From positions 1 through 12,463 of the forward strand of contig JAUVIY010000045.1 of NCBI GenBank assembly GCA_030592625.1: a DNA stretch of 12,463 bases, written 5' to 3'. Below are positions 1-7,481 of the stretch, one piece after another. Origin of the DNA: Spirochaeta sp. GTDB lineage: Bacteria > Spirochaetota > Spirochaetia > DSM-2461. The notes below the pieces were generated by a model. That model saw only the letters and a list, made by a program, of their open reading frames with translations, was not told the origin of the DNA and made no database searches. Numbering within the stretch: the stretch's first letter is position 1; each line of letters opens with the position of its first letter. The position numbers and the translations under genes were made by a program.

Positions 1-2
1 GC

Positions 3-248
3 GGCGCCGAGGCCGTCCGTCTGGCTTCAGCAAGCGAAACCGGGTATATGGTAACCATTACCCGGGACGATTCAGGCAAGTTCGGATACGGCAGGGCTCC
101 GCTCTCGGACGTGGCGGTTCGGGCCAGGAAAATGCCGCCTGAAATGATCAAGGAACGGGGCAACGACGTCACAGAGGCCTTCCTGGAATATGCCCGGCCC
201 CTGATCAGCCCTTTGCCCGAGTACGTATCCCTGGAGGACATCCGATGA
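3..248 (+). CDS. 6-phosphofructokinase (PFP-type), C-terminal fragment
   Basis: The reading frame is open from the left edge, so only the last 81 residues are present. The end carries the signature of bacterial ATP- or diphosphate-dependent phosphofructokinases: a Gly-Tyr-Met-Val-Thr-Ile strand, then Lys-Met-Pro-Pro-Glu-Met-Ile, Gly-Asn-Asp-Val-Thr and Tyr-Ala-Arg-Pro-Leu-Ile. The family phosphorylates fructose 6-phosphate to fructose 1,6-bisphosphate in the cytoplasm, and the PPi-using members can act reversibly. The phosphate-donor residues lie outside the window, so donor specificity cannot be decided. The stop codon overlaps the ATG of the next gene (ATGA), which suggests translational coupling. 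The frame does not have to start inside the window, and the internal ATG at 48 is not a real start because conserved sequence continues upstream of it. Confidence 0.82.
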   Translation, partial: GAEAVRLASASETGYMVTITRDDSGKFGYGRAPLSDVAVRARKMPPEMIKERGNDVTEAFLEYARPLISPLPEYVSLEDIR

Positions 249-1045
249 GCCGCCATCCGAAAAAACTTCTGATTATCCAGGCCCATCCCGACGATGCCGA
301 AGCCTGGTGCGCCGGAACCCTGGCCCTGCTGGCCGACAAGGGATGGAACATTACCATCGCCACCATGACCGCCGGCGGCATGGGCAGTTACTCGATGAAC
401 GAGAGGAAGACGGTGAGTGTCAGACAAAAGGAGGCCGCCGCTGCCGCCGGCGCGATCGGCGCCGATTACTATTGCTTTAATCGCCGGGACGGCTACCTCT
501 TCGACGACGAAGCGATCCGGATCGAGGTGGTCACACTGATCCGCCGGGTGAAAGCCGGCGTCGTGATTACCCACCCACCCTTCGACTACCACAACGATCA
601 TCGAATCACTCATGATATCGTAGACGCCGCCACCATGGTATCCACCCTGCCTAATGTTCCTTCAGATGAAGATCCCTTGCTTCGGACGCCTGTCTTCTAT
701 CACGAAATGCCCATGAACCTTACCGACTTCCTGGGAAACCCGGTCCCCGAACCCCACTTCTTCATGGATATCAGCGGCAAACCTATGAAAATGAAGATGG
801 AAATGCTCACCCATCACAAGTCACAGCAGGACCTGATGCGTCAGATGATGGGTATGGAGGATTTCTTCGGTGAAATGAAGAGATTCAATGCCGAATTGGG
901 CGACATGATCGGCGTGGAACATGCTGAATGTTACTGGCAGCACCTGGGTGGCGGTTTCCCCAGGGAACCGATAATCCAGGATGAACTTTCGGAGTACATC
1001 CATCACCGGAAAAAACAGGATATTACAGGAGATACATATGAATAA
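245..1045 (+). CDS. PIG-L/LmbE family zinc-dependent deacetylase
   Basis: This 266-residue protein has the PIG-L (GlcNAc-PI de-N-acetylase/LmbE) layout. After the first strand comes Ala-His-Pro-Asp-Asp at residues 13-17, where His14 and Asp17 would bind zinc and Asp16 would act as general base. Residues 114-120, Asp-Tyr-His-Asn-Asp-His-Arg, supply the third metal ligand (probably His119). The family removes acetyl groups from N-acetylglucosamine-type substrates, including small thiol precursors and chitooligosaccharides. Length is normal. It starts on the ATG overlapping the phosphofructokinase stop and overlaps the SIS gene downstream by 8 bases. The context points to amino-sugar deacetylation feeding the two neighbours. 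The exact substrate is an inference, and a bacillithiol- or mycothiol-like role is possible but has no other support here. Confidence 0.85.
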   Translation: MSRHPKKLLIIQAHPDDAEAWCAGTLALLADKGWNITIATMTAGGMGSYSMNERKTVSVRQKEAAAAAGAIGADYYCFNRRDGYLFDDEAIRIEVVTLIRRVKAGVVITHPPFDYHNDHRITHDIVDAATMVSTLPNVPSDEDPLLRTPVFYHEMPMNLTDFLGNPVPEPHFFMDISGKPMKMKMEMLTHHKSQQDLMRQMMGMEDFFGEMKRFNAELGDMIGVEHAECYWQHLGGGFPREPIIQDELSEYIHHRKKQDITGDTYE

Positions 1046-2048
1046 AACAGACGGGAAATACACCCGCTTCGCCTTGTGCCGGGAAATGCTGGAAACCCCG
1101 GATGTGATGCGCCGATTCGATCCTGCCGTCACCGCCCCCCTGGCGGATCTGGTGAAAGACGCTGCCGCCCTTATGTTTACCGGTGAGGGTTCCAGCCGTC
1201 TGTTCCCGGCAAAGCGAGCCAGAGCAGCCGCCCTGCGCAATCCCGGAAGCACCATTCCGACAACTGAAGGCGCCACCCAGGCCATGGAGTACAACCTGTC
1301 CACTTATGGCATCCTCGGTACCTCCAACTCCGGTCGTACCCGTGAACTGGTCCGTCTGTACAAGAGCCTCAGGGAAAAGGGTCATACAAAACTCGGCTGC
1401 GTTACCGCCAATTCAGGAACTCCACTGGAAGAGGCTTCCGATGCCGCACTGATTCTGAGTTGCGGCAGGGAAGTGGCCGTGGCCGCCACCAAGAGCGTCG
1501 TCGAACAGGCCATGGCCTGGCAGGCGGTCTGCGCATCCCTTGACGGCCGCCCCTTCCCCGACAGCTCGGTGGGAGCCGATGCCGTTGCCGAAGCCCTCAC
1601 CGCTGATATACCCGAGGAGTTCAGCAGAGCCATGGCCGAATCACGGACCATATTCTTCGCCGGTCGGAACGACGGCGTGGCCGAAGAACTCACCCTGAAA
1701 ACAAATGAAATCGTCCGTAAACCATCGGATTACCTCGAAGGCACCTATGCCGCCCACGGCATCGAGGAAATCATGAGTGACAATGACGTCATCATCCTCA
1801 TCGATCCCTTCCCCGGGGAAGAGGCCAAGTTCAAGGAATGCCTGGTCGACGGCGTCGGAGCCACCGTCATTGCTATTGCCGACAGGGACACCCTCTTTCC
1901 CACCCTGCGGGTTCCCGCCCGGGGCGAGTGGAAGGAGTACGTCCTCCTGGCCGCAGGATGGAACCTGCTGGTGGAGGCCGGAATCACAGTCGGAATCGAT
2001 CTGGACAAGCCCGAGCGGGCCCGGAAAGTCGGCAACGAGGTGGACTGA
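1038..2048 (+). CDS. SIS-domain aminosugar-phosphate isomerase/deaminase (AgaS/GlmS-isomerase-like)
   Basis: This 336-residue protein has two SIS (sugar isomerase) lobes and no glutaminase domain. In lobe 1, Gly-Glu-Gly-Ser-Ser-Arg (49-54), Ser-Asn-Ser-Gly-Arg-Thr (96-101) and Glu-Val-Ala-Val-Ala-Ala-Thr-Lys-Ser (145-153) are the phosphosugar-binding loops of the GlmS/AgaS type. Lobe 2 has an EELTLKTNEI-type helix followed by Ala-Ala-His-Gly, matching the GlmS-like catalytic His-Gly region. Such stand-alone proteins convert aminosugar phosphates to ketose phosphates with release of ammonia, or isomerise sugar phosphates. I chose ATG 1038 because AGGAGA lies 5-6 bases upstream and the reading overlaps the deacetylase end. 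An in-frame ATG at 981 would add 19 residues of unfamily-like sequence. Together with the upstream deacetylase and phosphofructokinase, it suggests an aminosugar-to-fructose/tagatose bisphosphate route. The precise substrate is not determined. Confidence 0.8.
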   Translation: MNKTDGKYTRFALCREMLETPDVMRRFDPAVTAPLADLVKDAAALMFTGEGSSRLFPAKRARAAALRNPGSTIPTTEGATQAMEYNLSTYGILGTSNSGRTRELVRLYKSLREKGHTKLGCVTANSGTPLEEASDAALILSCGREVAVAATKSVVEQAMAWQAVCASLDGRPFPDSSVGADAVAEALTADIPEEFSRAMAESRTIFFAGRNDGVAEELTLKTNEIVRKPSDYLEGTYAAHGIEEIMSDNDVIILIDPFPGEEAKFKECLVDGVGATVIAIADRDTLFPTLRVPARGEWKEYVLLAAGWNLLVEAGITVGIDLDKPERARKVGNEVD

Positions 2049-2133
2049 TACCTCGGTCTGATCGATATGCATCTGCCGGCGGCCGCTTATGTCGAATCCT
2101 GTGACTTGTGAACTCTGGACAAGAAATTGAACA

Positions 2134-2164
2134 CCGCCGCAAAGAGCCTGCGGCGGGCATATTT
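2134..2164 (+). terminator. Probable rho-independent terminator after the SIS gene
   Basis: CCGCCGCA (2134-2141) pairs perfectly with TGCGGCGG (2149-2156), giving an 8-bp GC-rich stem with a 7-base loop. The tail GCATATTT is only modestly T-rich, so termination may be incomplete. It lies about 85 bases after the SIS stop and before the next promoter-like sequence, the expected place for the end of the deacetylase/SIS unit. Confidence 0.55.
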
Positions 2165-2181
2165 CAGAAAATGATCCGAAA

Positions 2182-2216
2182 TTGACATATTCCTGTAATA
2201 CAAGGCCGTATATACT
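2182..2216 (+). promoter_or_regulatory. Promoter-like elements directly upstream of the DUF4954 gene
   Basis: TATACT (2211-2216) is a good -10 hexamer and ends 6 bases before the ATG at 2223, so initiation would fall at or next to the start codon. A perfect -35 consensus TTGACA lies at 2182-2187, but the gap to TATACT is 23 bases, longer than the usual 16-18. Either the -10 is used with a weaker unrecognised -35, or the two boxes are coincidental. No Shine-Dalgarno lies between the -10 and the ATG. Confidence 0.35.
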
Positions 2217-2222
2217 CATCCC

Positions 2223-4370
2223 ATGAGTGAAATTCGCCTGGTTCCCATGGATCATCTCGGTTTCGACTTTACAGATGACGGCTCCCTGCGGGAACTTCCT
2301 TTCGGTACCGGTGATGAAGATTGGTGCAATTTAACAGACGCTGAAGTCACCATCCTTAAAAACGGCGGCAGCAGTGCCGATGACTGGGATAACATCCGGG
2401 TTCTTGAAGGATTCAATCCCGCCCGTATCACCGACTGCCGGTTCTACGGCAAGGTGAGAATCGGCAGACTCTCCAATTCCTATCTCGAGTATCACGACCT
2501 CCGCCTTCCCGTGGGCCTGCGTTCCTGTACCATAGTTTCCTGCGATATCGGCGATGACGTGGCCCTTCATAATATCGACTACATGGCCCAGTTCGTCGTG
2601 GAAGAGAGATGCATCATCTTCAACGTCAATGAACTGATTACTACAGACCATGCTAAATTCGGAAACGGCGTTGTGATGGACGGTGAAAATGAAGACGTAC
2701 GGATCTGGCTGGAAATCGCCAACGAAATCGGCGGCAGGAAAGTCCTGCCTTTCGACGGCATGCTCCCGGCCGACGCCTGGATCTGGTCCAAATACCGGGA
2801 TGATAAGATCCTGATGGATCGTTTCATCAAAATGACCGGTAAAGTGAGGGATTCCCGCCGCGGACTCTACGGCCGTATCGGCACCGAGACGGTCATCAAG
2901 GACTGCCGGGTCCTTAAGGATGTCCGGATCGGTGAACGGGCCTATATCAAGGGGTGCAATAAGCTCAAAAATCTCACCATCAACAGCGATGCCGAACGCC
3001 CCACCCAGCTCGGCGAAAGCTGCGAACTGGTGACCGGTATCATCGGTTACGATTGCCGGGTTTTCTATGGCGTCAAAGCTGTTCGCTTCGTCCTCTGCGA
3101 CCATGCCAATCTCAAATACGGTGCCCGACTCATCAATTCGATCCTTGGATCCAATTCCACCATCAGCTGCTGCGAAGTGCTCAACTCCCTCATATTCGGT
3201 TCCCATGAGCAGCATCACAACAGTTCCTTCCTCTGCGCCAGCGTCCTCAAGGGTCAGACCAACATGGCTTCGGCGGCTACTGTCGGATCCAACCACAACT
3301 CCCGCTCTTCCGACGGTGAGATAGTCGCCGATCGGGGATTCTGGCCGGGGCTGAGTGTCAGCCTGAAGCATAATTCCCGGTTCGCCGCGTTCTGCCTCAT
3401 CGCCAAAGGCTCCTATCCGGCGGAACTGGATATACCCCTCCCCTTCTGCCTGGTGTCCAATGACGAAAGTTCAGGTGAGTTACTGCTGATGCCGGGTTAC
3501 TGGTTCCGCTACAACATGTACGCCCTGGCCCGGAATGCCGCCAAAACCGCCGCCCGGGACAAGCGACTGGTGAAGCACCAGGAGCTGGAATTCGACTGGC
3601 TGGCACCGGACACCGTGGATCAGATGAGAGAGGCTCGGCGAATCCTGGAAGGCTGGGGAGATGAGTCTACCGCAGTCGCTGACGGCCGCTACTCCTCCGG
3701 CCGCACCCTTCTCGAAGCCGAAGACGACTCCGAACTCTTCGCCGATGACTCCTACAGGGTGGAATCCGGCAAACGTCCGGTACGTATCCTGCATGCCGGA
3801 CGGGCCTGGAAAGACTACGGCCGAATGATCCGCTACTATGCGGTCAGGACCCTGCTTTCCGCCGGTGGTCGGGACTCTTTCGCCTCGGCCCTGGCGGAGA
3901 TAGGACTTGATGTTGTCGGGACTCGGTTTGAAACAGAACCCTGGGAAAATGTCGGAAGTCAACTTATCCGTCGATCCGATCTTGAGGATCTGAAAGGCCG
4001 CATCCGATCCGGCAGAATCGACGACTGGCCGAGTGTGCACGATGCCTATCGGGAAATCGGGAGCACCTATGAAGTGAAGAAACGAATTCACGCCCGAATC
4101 GTCTTGGCTGACGCCTCAATGGATTCCACAGGTCTCCTGAGCAAAGAACTCCTGGACGAAGCCCTGGATACCGCATCATTCATCCTGGACGGTATCCGTG
4201 AGAGCAGAAGAAAGGACTACGATAACCACTTCCGTAACATCACCTTCGACAGTGATGCTGAACGGGATGCCGTGATGGGACTCTATGAAGAGAACAGCTT
4301 TATTCAGGAAGCTGAAAAAGATTATACCAATTTCCGAAAAACCGCAGAGAAAGCACTTTCAGGAAGCTGA
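2223..4370 (+). CDS. DUF4954 family left-handed beta-helix protein
   Basis: This 715-residue protein matches my recollection of the DUF4954 family along its length. An N-terminal Leu-Thr-Asp-Ala-Glu segment (37-41) leads to Ser-Ala-Asp-Asp-Trp (51-55). Repeating hexapeptide-like coils of a left-handed beta-helix follow (about 65-150 and 215-345, for example Cys-Arg-Val-Leu-Lys-Asp-Val-Arg-Ile-Gly). The most conserved block is at 323-410: His/Asn-rich Glu-Gln-His-His-Asn-Ser, Gly-Ser-Asn-His-Asn-Ser, Gly-Phe-Trp-Pro-Gly and Leu-Lys-His-Asn-Ser. Residues about 450-715 are charged and mainly helical. The fold resembles sugar-nucleotide acyl- and nucleotidyltransferases, but I know of no established reaction for the family. 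There is no signal peptide, so it is probably cytoplasmic. ATG 2223 is used because family similarity begins soon after it, and no ribosome-binding site precedes it. It converges on the CLC gene with a 6-base gap. Confidence 0.85.
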   Translation: MSEIRLVPMDHLGFDFTDDGSLRELPFGTGDEDWCNLTDAEVTILKNGGSSADDWDNIRVLEGFNPARITDCRFYGKVRIGRLSNSYLEYHDLRLPVGLRSCTIVSCDIGDDVALHNIDYMAQFVVEERCIIFNVNELITTDHAKFGNGVVMDGENEDVRIWLEIANEIGGRKVLPFDGMLPADAWIWSKYRDDKILMDRFIKMTGKVRDSRRGLYGRIGTETVIKDCRVLKDVRIGERAYIKGCNKLKNLTINSDAERPTQLGESCELVTGIIGYDCRVFYGVKAVRFVLCDHANLKYGARLINSILGSNSTISCCEVLNSLIFGSHEQHHNSSFLCASVLKGQTNMASAATVGSNHNSRSSDGEIVADRGFWPGLSVSLKHNSRFAAFCLIAKGSYPAELDIPLPFCLVSNDESSGELLLMPGYWFRYNMYALARNAAKTAARDKRLVKHQELEFDWLAPDTVDQMREARRILEGWGDESTAVADGRYSSGRTLLEAEDDSELFADDSYRVESGKRPVRILHAGRAWKDYGRMIRYYAVRTLLSAGGRDSFASALAEIGLDVVGTRFETEPWENVGSQLIRRSDLEDLKGRIRSGRIDDWPSVHDAYREIGSTYEVKKRIHARIVLADASMDSTGLLSKELLDEALDTASFILDGIRESRRKDYDNHFRNITFDSDAERDAVMGLYEENSFIQEAEKDYTNFRKTAEKALSGS

Positions 4371-4376
4371 TTTATA

Positions 4377-5702
4377 TCAGATTGACCTCTGGCGCGCTCC
4401 GGGATCTTCCTCTCCCAGAGTCACATCGTAAACCGTGTGGTGTCTGTTTGCCTGGAACCCCAGGATGGCAGCAATAGCGGCGGGAAATCCGAACTGCGGA
4501 CCGAAAACTTCGGAAACGATTATAGCCGCAGCCAGCGGCACATTCAGGGAACTGGCGATCAGACCGGCCAGTCCCGCCGCCTGGAGTATGTGAAGGTCGC
4601 CGGGATTTCCCGAATAGCCGAAGATGAACGCCGTAAAGGTACCGATGAGCATTCCGATCTGCGCCAATGGTGCGAAGAAACCGGCGCTCTGTCCACTGCC
4701 TACCGTCAAACCCACAGAAACGGCCCGGATCAGGATCATGAGCAAAGCTGCGAACACCAGGGGAATCCCTTTCTCCAAGCGCCCCGACACGACCGAGGGA
4801 TCTTCAAAGAGTCGGTGGAGGAAATCCCGGCCCGTCCCCATCATGTCCGGATTTACCGCCCAGGAAAGTCCCACTGCCACCGCCGCTGCAGCGGCAAAGC
4901 GTAACTCGACGCCCTTCTGCCGGTCCCGTCTCATCAGTCGGGACACACCACTATAGAACATCTCGAATGCCCGTCCTCCCAAGGCAGCCAGCAGGGATGT
5001 CACCAGCAGAGCGGGTAGGATTCTCAGTTCGAGGAAAGCATGGGAAGCATTCAGCTCGAAAAACCGATCGTAAGTGAAGAAACCGGAAACGAACACCGCT
5101 ATGGAACCCGAGAGTACGGCGGGAAAGAGATCGCTGTAACGCATATTACGCTTCTGGACGATTTCCACAGCGAAGAGACCGCTTCCGATGGGTGCACCGG
5201 TAATGGCGGCCACCACAGATGCCAGTCCACAAACGGCGGCAGTCCGGCGTAACGAACGTTCACCCGCATCAGGTTTGAACAGGCCGATAAGGGTTGATGT
5301 AAATCCGGAGACAACCCGTCCAAGGGGACCCACGAGGCCTCCGCTCCCCCAGGTAGCCAGGGTTGCAAAGGAGGAAAAAAGCTTGACGATGCTCGCTTTA
5401 AATGAAAGGTAACCCCCATCGTCCCTGACACCCCGGATATAAGAGGGTATACCCTCACCACGGCTCCCGGGTTCGATTCTACTGATAATAGCCGCTATGA
5501 CGGCGCCAATGACGGCAAAGAGGATTATTAAAGGACCGGCTGTCGACAGATACCCCTTCACCCATGTAATGGCGGTTTGAAACAAACTGACGATGATGAC
5601 ACCGATCGGTGCGGAAATCAGCGCTATAAGAATCCACATCCCCAGATAGCGCAGAGATTGGAGAAAATCATAGGAGTCGATTCCGACCCGTCTGTTGCTC
5701 AT
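4377..5702 (-). CDS. CLC-family chloride (anion) channel protein, no CBS domains
   Basis: This 441-residue membrane protein has about ten hydrophobic segments and the CLC signature loops in order. Gly-Glu-Gly-Ile-Pro (82-86) stands for GSGIP, Gly-Leu-Val-Gly-Pro-Leu-Gly (122-128) for GREGP, and Gly-Phe-Phe-Ala-Pro (341-345) for GIFAP; Gly-Ala-Pro-Ile-Gly is at 169-173. It ends shortly after the pore region and lacks the C-terminal CBS pair. The positions of E. coli ClcA Glu148 (gate) and Glu203 (internal proton glutamate) appear to be Val124 and Ile181, and the Ser107 position appears to be Glu83. That pattern argues for passive anion conduction rather than Cl-/H+ exchange. The start has AAGGA about 4-5 bases upstream on the minus strand. 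It lies 43 bases downstream of the GATase-like gene, probably in one operon with it. Confidence 0.88.
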   Translation of the reverse strand: MSNRRVGIDSYDFLQSLRYLGMWILIALISAPIGVIIVSLFQTAITWVKGYLSTAGPLIILFAVIGAVIAAIISRIEPGSRGEGIPSYIRGVRDDGGYLSFKASIVKLFSSFATLATWGSGGLVGPLGRVVSGFTSTLIGLFKPDAGERSLRRTAAVCGLASVVAAITGAPIGSGLFAVEIVQKRNMRYSDLFPAVLSGSIAVFVSGFFTYDRFFELNASHAFLELRILPALLVTSLLAALGGRAFEMFYSGVSRLMRRDRQKGVELRFAAAAAVAVGLSWAVNPDMMGTGRDFLHRLFEDPSVVSGRLEKGIPLVFAALLMILIRAVSVGLTVGSGQSAGFFAPLAQIGMLIGTFTAFIFGYSGNPGDLHILQAAGLAGLIASSLNVPLAAAIIVSEVFGPQFGFPAAIAAILGFQANRHHTVYDVTLGEEDPGARQRSI

Positions 5703-5745
5703 ATTTCCTTATCGGCTGAATAACTCTGAGTATCTGAAAATTCCC

Positions 5746-6570
5746 TTATATCAGGCCTGCGGTCCAGCGGAGCATATTTGCGAAGAACTCTGCATGTAGA
5801 TTCCCCACTTCGATGGCTGTCGCTTCCCCGGTACCCCGGGCCTCGATTCGCTCAGCGCCCCAGTCGACCAATCCTCCCACCCAGTGGGGTGCCGCATCCG
5901 AGGCCCAGGCGCAGACCCGGCCGTCATCATGGCGACCGGTAACCAGAAGAGGAGACCGCCCCGGAACCGCTGTCAGCCGGTGTTCACCTCCCCGGTCGAC
6001 TGATGCCCTGTAAATACGGGATTCCAGCACGACTTCGGCTCCCGACTTCGCCTCGAAGCGGTTGAACCCGCCGATACCGGGTGTATCAGATTCGAAGGGA
6101 AGATTATCGATGATAGGATGGTTTTTCAATTTTTTTATCAGGCAGGGGCCCGAAGAATTGACCCTGTCGTCTTCGTTCATCAGGGTAACCGGCAGGATAT
6201 CCCCCAGTATAGTTCCATGATAGTTACCGCCCTGCCCCTGGAAGGATTCCCAGCCCCCCAGCATCAGCAAGCCCATTCCGGCGGCCACCATATCCGCAAG
6301 GCCGGCCATGACATCCGAAGGAATATTCCCGGCGGGATAATCGCTGATGACGATGGCGGACCAATATCCCGTCAATACACTCGAATCAATGCTCTCACAC
6401 GAAGGATGGTGTTCATAATCCATCCCATAATGGGACATAACCCCCGCAAGGTAGCCTGCTGCGGCATCGACGGTATCGTCACCGAGATACAGGAACGGAT
6501 ATTCCGGATACGGCTTGTTCTTATCCATACCTGGCAGTCTGAACTCACGCTTGAGGTCTGTCCAGAGCAT
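5746..6570 (-). CDS. GATase1-like putative glutamine amidotransferase-fold protein (PF07090-like)
   Basis: This 274-residue cytoplasmic protein has the flavodoxin/GATase1-like fold of the family once called DUF1355. Strand Phe-Leu-Tyr-Leu-Gly-Asp-Asp (26-32) is followed by a region with Ser-Ala-Ile-Val-Ile-Ser-Asp-Tyr-Pro (71-79). The elbow Leu-Met-Leu-Gly-Gly-Trp-Glu-Ser-Phe (102-110) precedes Gly-Asn-Tyr-His-Gly-Thr and Leu-Gly-Asp-Ile-Leu-Pro-Val, both typical of the family. True class I amidotransferases carry a nucleophilic cysteine at this elbow; here it is Gly-Trp-Glu, so glutamine hydrolysis is unlikely. A late Ala-Trp-Ala-Ser-Asp-Ala-Ala-Pro-His-Trp segment (about 217-226) is also family-like. 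The function is unknown. No clear ribosome-binding site precedes ATG 6570, and a shorter start at ATG 6528 (residue 15) is possible. It is transcribed towards the CLC gene and diverges from the HAD gene. Confidence 0.72.
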   Translation of the reverse strand: MLWTDLKREFRLPGMDKNKPYPEYPFLYLGDDTVDAAAGYLAGVMSHYGMDYEHHPSCESIDSSVLTGYWSAIVISDYPAGNIPSDVMAGLADMVAAGMGLLMLGGWESFQGQGGNYHGTILGDILPVTLMNEDDRVNSSGPCLIKKLKNHPIIDNLPFESDTPGIGGFNRFEAKSGAEVVLESRIYRASVDRGGEHRLTAVPGRSPLLVTGRHDDGRVCAWASDAAPHWVGGLVDWGAERIEARGTGEATAIEVGNLHAEFFANMLRWTAGLI

Positions 6571-6589
6571 TTAATTGTCAGTCACATGC

Positions 6590-6618
6590 TTGATCATTGG
6601 GGCGATTCAAGGTTTATT
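6590..6618 (+). promoter_or_regulatory. Weak candidate promoter for the HAD-like gene
   Basis: TTGATC (6590-6595) and TTTATT (6613-6618) are separated by 17 bases in the divergent intergenic region between the GATase-like and HAD-like genes. Both boxes deviate from consensus. This is the best plus-strand match seen in the gap, and I found no convincing promoter for the minus-strand gene. Confidence 0.22.
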
Positions 6619-6689
6619 AATACCGGGAAGATTTCCCGCTCCCGCAAGCTGCCTTGTCTCCACCAGGGCAGATCAGTAGACTCTTCGTC

Positions 6690-7388
6690 ATGCAGATAAA
6701 AAACGTCGTGTTCGATTACGGATCAGTTCTCGCGTGGCCTCCCTCCTCCAATGGCTGTGCCCGTGTCGCGAATACTGCCGGAATCCCCGCTTCGGTTCTG
6801 ATGGAACGATATTACCTTGAGCGTCACGCCTACGACCGGGATACAATCAGCAATATCGAGTATTGGCATCGAATCGTTTCCGGGTATCCCGCCGCCGAAG
6901 ACAAGGACCTTCTGCATCGGCTCGCAGAACTGGATGTGGAGATCTGGTCCGATCCGAACAAGGCGACGGTAGAATGGCTCCCGTCCCTGAAAAAGTCCGG
7001 TCTCACCCTTGCGATTTTATCGAACATGCCCGAGTCGTTCTGCACGGCTCTTGAAGAGAGAGATATCTGGCTCAATATATTCGACCACCGGATCTTTTCC
7101 GGACGGGTGAAACTGAATAAACCGGAGCCGGCCATCTATAAGCTCCTGCTCAATACATTATCGACTGAGGCCGGTCCCTGTCGTCCGGAAGAAGTGCTAT
7201 TCCTTGATGATCTGGAACACAACGTTATCGGTGCTCGTTACATGGGAATAAATGCCGAGGTTTATAACGTCTTTACAGGCGGACTCACGGCTATTGCCGA
7301 ACAGTACGGTTTACCGATACCGTACGAGGCGCCTCCCCCGGAAAGCCGACTGCTGGATTCCGCCTGCGCGCCACACCACTATTTCTGA
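6690..7388 (+). CDS. HAD superfamily hydrolase, subfamily IA-like
   Basis: This 232-residue protein has the four HAD motifs. Motif I is Phe-Asp-Tyr-Gly-Ser-Val-Leu (8-14) with nucleophile Asp9; the usual second Asp is Gly11. Motif II is Leu-Ser-Asn-Met-Pro (110-114) with Ser111. Motif III is Lys-Leu-Asn-Lys-Pro (141-145) with Lys144. Motif IV is Phe-Leu-Asp-Asp (171-174), followed by Asn-Val-Ile-Gly-Ala-Arg. The insert between motifs I and II is a helical cap of IA type. The FDxG variant is common in the epoxide-hydrolase-N/YihX-like branch, where phosphatase activity on sugar phosphates is known for some members. ATG 6690 places the motif at the normal distance from the N-terminus. A TTG at 6654 would add 12 residues with no better ribosome-binding site. 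Substrate unknown. Confidence 0.83.
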   Translation: MQIKNVVFDYGSVLAWPPSSNGCARVANTAGIPASVLMERYYLERHAYDRDTISNIEYWHRIVSGYPAAEDKDLLHRLAELDVEIWSDPNKATVEWLPSLKKSGLTLAILSNMPESFCTALEERDIWLNIFDHRIFSGRVKLNKPEPAIYKLLLNTLSTEAGPCRPEEVLFLDDLEHNVIGARYMGINAEVYNVFTGGLTAIAEQYGLPIPYEAPPPESRLLDSACAPHHYF

Positions 7389-7420
7389 TCGGAAATCAGC
7401 GAGCTGGAAAACAAAAACTC

Positions 7421-7449
7421 TTGACAGATAGAAAATGATGTACTATATT
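7421..7449 (+). promoter_or_regulatory. Strong sigma70-type promoter of the arsR-type gene
   Basis: TTGACA (7421-7426) is a perfect -35 and TATATT (7444-7449) a near-consensus -10, with exactly 17 bases between them. Transcription would start near 7456, inside the inverted repeat that begins at 7446, so a bound repressor would block RNA polymerase directly. Confidence 0.82.
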
Positions 7450-7473
7450 AGTTATTGCTAATAGTCTAATTAG
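7446..7473 (+). promoter_or_regulatory. Candidate ArsR-type operator O1
   Basis: TATTAG (7446-7451) and CTAATA (7458-7463) form a perfect inverted repeat separated by 6 bases. A further CTAAT lies at 7466-7470, inside the palindrome CTAATTAG (7466-7473). The dyad overlaps the -10 box and the likely transcription start of the regulator gene. The size and AT-rich 6-n-6 form resemble ArsR/SmtB operators, and a close copy precedes the membrane-protein gene (7855). Confidence 0.75.
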
Positions 7474-7481
7474 GATTGGAA

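Noticed and set aside
821..1385. Long minus-strand reading frames opposite the deacetylase and SIS genes
   Set aside because: They lie antisense to well-conserved motifs, show no family features and are explained by the GC-rich codon pattern of the real genes.
2331..3371. A 346-codon minus-strand frame inside the DUF4954 gene
   Set aside because: The plus strand carries the conserved DUF4954 motifs over the same stretch. The antisense product is low-complexity Asp/Gly/Val with no recognisable domain.
6654..6689. TTG start giving a 12-residue N-terminal extension of the HAD protein
   Set aside because: No ribosome-binding site lies ahead of it, and HAD motif I sits at the usual distance from ATG 6690.
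7384..7395. Small inverted repeat CTGAT…ATCAG over the HAD stop codon as a terminator
   Set aside because: Only five pairs with an AT-rich stem and no T-run, so it is too weak to call.
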